Part shown: one piece after another, positions 59,142 through 64,000 of the stretch | Position numbering within the stretch: the first letter of the stretch is position 1 | How the letters are laid out: every line of letters starts with the position of its first letter | Source of the DNA: an uncultured Fidelibacterota bacterium | GTDB lineage: Bacteria; Fidelibacterota; Marinisomatia; Marinisomatales; Marinisomataceae | Assembly: GCA_902538565.1 (NCBI GenBank) | Contig: CACBFQ010000002.1 | Coordinates: forward strand, 62,001-126,000 | Length of the DNA: 64,000 nucleotides | Reading direction: 5' to 3' | Notes under the pieces: generated by a model | Seen by the model: only the letters and a program-made list of their open reading frames with translations | Told to the model about the DNA's origin: nothing | Database searches by the model: none | Translations under genes and position numbers: made by a program

Positions 59142-59652
59142 TAATTATCTCCATTATTTGGTTGCAGTTGTCCTGAATAGTCTGATTATCGGTAATAACC
59201 TTACTTTTGCATAATGCTTCATACTTTTGCTCTCTTTTAAGCATAATTTCTTCAAATACCTCATCTTTATTTTGGACATTTAATAATGGCCTAGAATTAT
59301 CATCTTTAAGCCTATCTAGTAAGATATTTTTAGATGTTTTTAAATAAATGCAATGTTTTGAGCTTAACAATTCGTAACTATCTTTGTGTGATACTGCTCC
59401 TCCACCAACAGCTATAATAGTATTTTCTTTTGAAATATGTTTTTGTAATTCAGCAAATTCTAACTTTCTAAAATTTTCTTCTCCCTTAAAAAATAGCTCA
59501 TTTATTGACATATCAAATGACTTGGTTAGTTCATCATCAATATCAATAAAATTCCATCCTATGCTTAAAGAAAGAGCTTTTGCGGTGGAAGATTTTCCAG
59601 AACCCATCATTCCGATTAGATATAGTTGACTAGTATTTTCCACTGCTTTCAA
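59131..59652 (-). CDS. aroK: Shikimate kinase
   Basis: LIGMMGSGKSSTAKALS, FIDIDDEL, AVGGGAVS. Confidence 0.95.
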   Translation of the reverse strand: MKAVENTSQLYLIGMMGSGKSSTAKALSLSIGWNFIDIDDELTKSFDMSINELFFKGEENFRKLEFAELQKHISKENTIIAVGGGAVSHKDSYELLSSKHCIYLKTSKNILLDRLKDDNSRPLLNVQNKDEVFEEIMLKREQKYEALCKSKVITDNQTIQDNCNQIMEIINVQ

Positions 59653-60790
59653 TGTGTTTTTTTAATTGCTTAATACTATCTCCACCGAACTTTTCAAGTA
59701 ATGCATCCGCAAGGACAATGGCCAACATACTTTCCCCAATGATTGATGCCGCAGGAACTGCACAAGAATCTGTTCTTTCTTTATGCGCAAGCTTGGGCTC
59801 CATAGTATTTAAATCTATCGATCTTAAGGGCTTTATGAGCGTTGAAATAGGTTTCATGCTCACCTTTACATGAATTGGTTGAGCATTGCTCATTCCACCT
59901 TCAATACCTCCAGCATTATTTCTTGAACGAGCGATTTTGTCATTTTCAAATAATATTTCATCATGAAGTTCGCTTCCAAATGCCGCAGATGAAGCAAAAC
60001 CGGCTCCAACTTCCACGCCTTTAAAAGCATTCACGGACATCATTGCTTGGGAAATTCTGGCTTGAAGCTTTCCATCAGCATTGATATAGCTTCCTAAACC
60101 ATAAGGCATTCCTTTGGCAATTACCTCAAAAGAACCTCCAACTGAATCACCATTACTTTTCGCTTGATCAATAACGTTAATCATTTTTTCTTCTGCATCT
60201 TTATTTAAACATCTTACTGAGGATTTATCAGCTAAATCGTTTAATTGAGACATAGTTAAAGAATGGTCAACTTCTTTATTATCAACAACATCATGAATTT
60301 GATATACTCTACTACCAATGGTTATTCCTACTTCATCTAATAGTTTTCTGCAAATAGCACCAATAGCAACTCTCATTGCAGTTTCTCTTGCTGAAGATCG
60401 TTCTAAAACATTTCTAATATCATCAAAATCATATTTCATCATACCTGCTAAATCTGCATGTCCAGGTCGAGGCATTGTTACCTTTTTATGTTCTTTTTTA
60501 GGTTTACCTACTGCCATTCTATCTTCCCAGTTTACCCAATCTAAATTTTTAATGATTAGGGATATTGGAGATCCGAGTGTGCGTTCATGTCGCACTCCTG
60601 AAAAAATTTCTGCAAAATCTTTTTCAATTTGCATTCTTTTTCCTCTGCCATGACCTTGCATTCTTCTTAAAAGATCAACCGCAATATATTCTTCAGTAAG
60701 CTGAAGACCAGCAGGTATTCCTTCAATGATACCTATTAACCCTTTTCCATGCGATTCACCAGCGGTCATATATGATATTTTTTTTAACAT
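59630..60790 (-). CDS. aroC: Chorismate synthase
   Basis: YMTAGESHGKGLIGIIEGIPAGL, RPGHADLAGMMKYDFDDIRNVLERSSARETA, GGIEGGMSNAQPI. Confidence 0.97.
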   Translation of the reverse strand: MLKKISYMTAGESHGKGLIGIIEGIPAGLQLTEEYIAVDLLRRMQGHGRGKRMQIEKDFAEIFSGVRHERTLGSPISLIIKNLDWVNWEDRMAVGKPKKEHKKVTMPRPGHADLAGMMKYDFDDIRNVLERSSARETAMRVAIGAICRKLLDEVGITIGSRVYQIHDVVDNKEVDHSLTMSQLNDLADKSSVRCLNKDAEEKMINVIDQAKSNGDSVGGSFEVIAKGMPYGLGSYINADGKLQARISQAMMSVNAFKGVEVGAGFASSAAFGSELHDEILFENDKIARSRNNAGGIEGGMSNAQPIHVKVSMKPISTLIKPLRSIDLNTMEPKLAHKERTDSCAVPAASIIGESMLAIVLADALLEKFGGDSIKQLKKHIESSGKY

Positions 60791-61602
60791 TTTATGTTCT
60801 CCAATTGTTTTCTCAAGGACTCAATTTGTGAATCCAAATTATAGTTAGTTTCTCTCCAAATTTCAATAGACTTCAAAGCTTGAAAAATAAACATATCAAG
60901 CCCATTAATCTTTTTGGAGCATTTATCAAATTTTTTTAAAAATAAAGTTTCTTTAGAAGTATAAATAAGATCAATTAATACTGTATGATCATGGATAGGA
61001 ATATCAAAAAAATTGTCACTGTCTTCCTTATACATTCCTATTGGAGTTGTATTAATTGCAATATCATAACTAGCATGATTAGAATTAAATAGTTCTATAT
61101 TGTTGAAACCAAGGGTATGAGCAAAATTTTGAAGATTGTAAGCATTATCGATAGATCTGTTTTTTATAATAATCCTACCAATTCCCTTATCAATTAAGCA
61201 TTTAACTACAGTTTTTGCTGATGATCCTGCCCCAAGGACAACACAGCTATTGCCCTCAATAACTATACCATTTTCATTTAACAGCATATCAAATCCATAC
61301 TTATCAGTATTAAATCCACAAATCATATTATTTGATTTTGATATACAGTTCACATTATCTAAGATTTTTGCTTCATTGTCAATAGCATCCAAAAACTTTA
61401 CTACTCTACTTTTGAATGGTATCGTAACATTAATACCATTAAATAAACCAAAATCATTATTGAAAAAATCATCAAGCTGATCATTCTCTAAATGAATTTT
61501 TTCAAAAGAACAGTTCAAAATATTTAATCTTTCATAAAGAATTTCATGAAGCTGAGGGCTTAAACTTTTATCAATTGGGTTTCCTATCACTGCAAATTTC
61601 AT
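60784..61602 (-). CDS. aroE: Shikimate dehydrogenase
   Basis: VIGNPIDKSLSPQLHE, GINVTIPFKSRV, GFNTDKYGF, VLGAGSSAKTVV. Confidence 0.95.
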   Translation of the reverse strand: MKFAVIGNPIDKSLSPQLHEILYERLNILNCSFEKIHLENDQLDDFFNNDFGLFNGINVTIPFKSRVVKFLDAIDNEAKILDNVNCISKSNNMICGFNTDKYGFDMLLNENGIVIEGNSCVVLGAGSSAKTVVKCLIDKGIGRIIIKNRSIDNAYNLQNFAHTLGFNNIELFNSNHASYDIAINTTPIGMYKEDSDNFFDIPIHDHTVLIDLIYTSKETLFLKKFDKCSKKINGLDMFIFQALKSIEIWRETNYNLDSQIESLRKQLENIKC

Positions 61603-62849
61603 TTGGTTACCTCGCTAAGATAATTGAAGAAATTTGGTAATGAAATATCAACGCATTGTGTATTATCAAGCTCATATTTTTCAAAAGAAGTAAGGCTAAA
61701 AATTGTGAATGCCATAGCAATCCTATGATCATCAAAGGTAGTTATTTTTGGCATTCTTTTTACCTTACCTCCCTCAACAAATAAGTCATTGTTTTTTTCA
61801 TATGCCTTGATTCCAAATGCTTTTAGATTATGTATAATTGCGCTCAATCTATCACATTCTTTATATTTTAACTCTTCTACATTTTTAAAAACTGTTGTGC
61901 CCTTTGCAAATGCAGCTACAACTGCTAATATTGGCACTTCATCTATAATTGATGGTATAGTTTCTGATTCAATTTCTATTGCTTTAAGATTAGATGCGCT
62001 TACAGTTAAATCCCCTACCTTTTCACCATTATGAACTGACTCATTTGATTTTGTTATTAAACAATTCATTTTATTTAAAACTTCAACAAATCCAATTCTT
62101 GACTCGTTAAGTAATACATTGGTCAGCTTTAAATTTGAATTATTATTAATAACTGCCAAAGCAACAAAAAAGGCTGCTGAGGATGGATCAGAGGGTACAG
62201 AAATATCAATTGACTTTAACTTGAATTTGAGTGGATGAACTATAATTTTACTTCCTTCATTTTCAATTGATGCTCCCATATTCTTTAACATAATTTCTGA
62301 ATGATTTCTTGTCTGAATAATCTCATTAATACTTGATACATTATTTCCACCTAAAGCTGAAAAAAGTATACTTGATTTCACCTGTGCACTTGCAACTTTC
62401 ATATCATAATCTATAGCGCTAATACCTTTAGAAGCATCTATTGATAAGGGTAATAATCCATCATTAGAGGAAATTTTACATCCCATTGCTGTTAAAGGCG
62501 TAATTATTCGCTTCATTGGTCTTTTTGATAAGGATTCATCTCCTATCAATGAAAATGTTAATTTTTGGGAAGCTAATAGTCCTGCAACCAGTCTAGTAGT
62601 AGTTCCTGAATTACCACAATCAAGATTATTTGATGGAGAATGAAGTTCTTTTCCATTAATTACTATTTCATTTTCTCTTTCTTGTATTGAAGCTCCACAA
62701 TCTTTCAAAATATTAATTGTTGACTGCAGATCAGCTCCATCATTTAAATTTCTAACATAACTAACTCCCTCAGCTATGGCTGAAAGCATAATTGCTCTAT
62801 GAGAAATAGATTTATCTCCTGGAAGTTGCAATGTTCCTTGAACTAGCAT
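61599..62849 (-). CDS. aroA: 3-phosphoshikimate 1-carboxyvinyltransferase (EPSP synthase)
   Basis: GDKSISHRAIMLSAIAEG, LDCGNSGTTTRLVAGLLA, KECDRLSAI, DDHRIAMAF. Confidence 0.97.
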   Translation of the reverse strand: MLVQGTLQLPGDKSISHRAIMLSAIAEGVSYVRNLNDGADLQSTINILKDCGASIQERENEIVINGKELHSPSNNLDCGNSGTTTRLVAGLLASQKLTFSLIGDESLSKRPMKRIITPLTAMGCKISSNDGLLPLSIDASKGISAIDYDMKVASAQVKSSILFSALGGNNVSSINEIIQTRNHSEIMLKNMGASIENEGSKIIVHPLKFKLKSIDISVPSDPSSAAFFVALAVINNNSNLKLTNVLLNESRIGFVEVLNKMNCLITKSNESVHNGEKVGDLTVSASNLKAIEIESETIPSIIDEVPILAVVAAFAKGTTVFKNVEELKYKECDRLSAIIHNLKAFGIKAYEKNNDLFVEGGKVKRMPKITTFDDHRIAMAFTIFSLTSFEKYELDNTQCVDISLPNFFNYLSEVTK

Positions 62850-64000
62850 TTATCTTTGCAGCTCCTCCGCAATGTTGAAAGAGAGTTCTAGCGCTTGATT
62901 AGCATTCAATCTTGGATCGCAATGCGTATGATATCTTGAATTTAAATCCTCATCGCTCAGTTTATAAATCCCTCCTGTACACTCAGTAACATTTTGTCCG
63001 GTCATTTCTAGGTGTATTCCACCCAAATGACATCCTTTATGCTTTAGAATCTGTATTGCCTCTGAAGTTTCGTTTAATAAAGAACTAAAATCTCTAGTTT
63101 TTAGTCCTGAGGAAGATTTTATTGTATTACCATGCATTGGGTCTGATACCCATAAAACTTTTTTTCCATTTTTTATTATTTCATTAATTAATCCTGGAAG
63201 ATATTTACGGACTTTGTTTTTACCATATCTAAAGATCAAAGAAATTTTTCCAGGCTCATTATCTGGATTAATTTTATCAATTATTTTAATGAGCTCTTTA
63301 GTATCTAAACTTGGTCCACACTTAATACCAATAGGATTATTAATTCCAGAACAATATTCAACATGAGCACTATCTACGAATCTAGTCCTATCGCCAATCC
63401 AAACCATGTGCGATGAAGTAGCAAAAGTTTTACCAGAAATTGAATCTGTTCTTGTAAGTGCAGATTCAAATGGTAAATGCAATGCTTCATGACTAGTATA
63501 AAAATCTACTGAATTTAGATAGTCTACAGAGGAAATATTTACACCAATAGCCTCAATGAAATCAAGATATTCATTTATTTGGTTTGCTATTTTTTCATAT
63601 TTTTTTCCCTCGGGTGTAGCTTTTACAAAACCCATATTCCAGGAATTTACTTTTCTTAAATTTGCAAATCCGCCTTGTGCAAAAGATCTAATAAGATTAA
63701 GTGTAGATGCTGATTGTGAATAAGCTCTCAAAAGTCTTGAAGGGTTTGGTTCTCTCTTTTGTTCAGAAAATTCAATGCTATTTATTGAATCTCCAAAATA
63801 ACTTGGTAATGTTTTATCATTAACTGTTTCAAAATCAGATGATCTAGGTTTAGCAAATTGACCAGCAATTCTTCCTACTTTAATTACTGGTACCTTCATT
63901 TTTGCGGTAAAAATGGCACTCATTTGCAAAATCACTCTAAATGTATCTCTTATGCTATTAGCATTAAATTCCTTAAAACTTTCAGCACAATCACCACCCT
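62850..64000 (-). CDS. Class II 3-deoxy-D-arabino-heptulosonate 7-phosphate synthase, 5' end truncated by window edge
   Basis: ORF 62850..63935 extends in frame to the window edge upstream of its first Met: GGDCAESFKEFNANSIRDTFRVILQMSAIFTAKMKVPVIKVGRIAGQFAKPRSSD; also SHMVWIGDRTR, WVSDPMHGNT, GGIHLEMTGQNVTECTGG. Confidence 0.95.
   Translation of the reverse strand, partial: GGDCAESFKEFNANSIRDTFRVILQMSAIFTAKMKVPVIKVGRIAGQFAKPRSSDFETVNDKTLPSYFGDSINSIEFSEQKREPNPSRLLRAYSQSASTLNLIRSFAQGGFANLRKVNSWNMGFVKATPEGKKYEKIANQINEYLDFIEAIGVNISSVDYLNSVDFYTSHEALHLPFESALTRTDSISGKTFATSSHMVWIGDRTRFVDSAHVEYCSGINNPIGIKCGPSLDTKELIKIIDKINPDNEPGKISLIFRYGKNKVRKYLPGLINEIIKNGKKVLWVSDPMHGNTIKSSSGLKTRDFSSLLNETSEAIQILKHKGCHLGGIHLEMTGQNVTECTGGIYKLSDEDLNSRYHTHCDPRLNANQALELSFNIAEELQR

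Noticed and set aside
1-64000. CRISPR array, prophage, or classical defence island
   Set aside because: No regularly spaced direct repeats, no cas, restriction-modification, structural phage or transposase genes seen; the only mobile signature is the integrase fragment

Overview
This is a low-GC, gene-dense bacterial chromosomal window, mostly transcribed from the minus strand. Lineage inference only: PorV/UPF0164 protein, GWxTD protein, TPR lipoproteins starting CAYFNTFYNA and a TatT-linked TRAP transporter suggest Marinimicrobia/SAR406 or another FCB-group organism. Recognisable blocks: cdsA/dagK/rlpA/pyrD; bolA-photolyase; obg-icd-coaD-rsmD; dnaJ-grpE-ftsX-ftsE; nadD-bamD; a fused DctQM TRAP transporter with DctP and TatT; glyA; the rod-shape operon mreB-mreC-mreD-mrdA-rodA; trxB-trxA-tyrS-smpB; an integrase fragment abutting tRNA-Gly; pepF; and a chorismate/Phe/Tyr operon (class II DAHP synthase-aroA-aroE-aroC-aroK-aroB-aroQ-pheA-tyrA) that runs off the right edge. 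Three tRNAs (Ser-GCU, Gly-GCC, Ala-GGC) are visible. No CRISPR array, rRNA, complete mobile element or obvious defence island was found. The best leads are: (1) a tyrosine-recombinase N-terminal fragment ending exactly at the 3' end of tRNA-Gly; (2) a GT5-like 'starch synthase' half-protein with altered substrate motifs, next to a lipoprotein and beta-barrel cluster; (3) a prokaryotic 6-4-type photolyase relative lacking the Fe-S ligand cysteines; (4) an ABC ATPase with degenerate catalytic motifs beside a beta-propeller and GWxTD gene; (5) a DnaJ with only half of its zinc-binding motifs; (6) lineage-specific repeat-domain exported proteins; and (7) two unlisted microprotein ORFs coupled to neighbours. 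All family calls come from reading motifs by eye; no database search was run.
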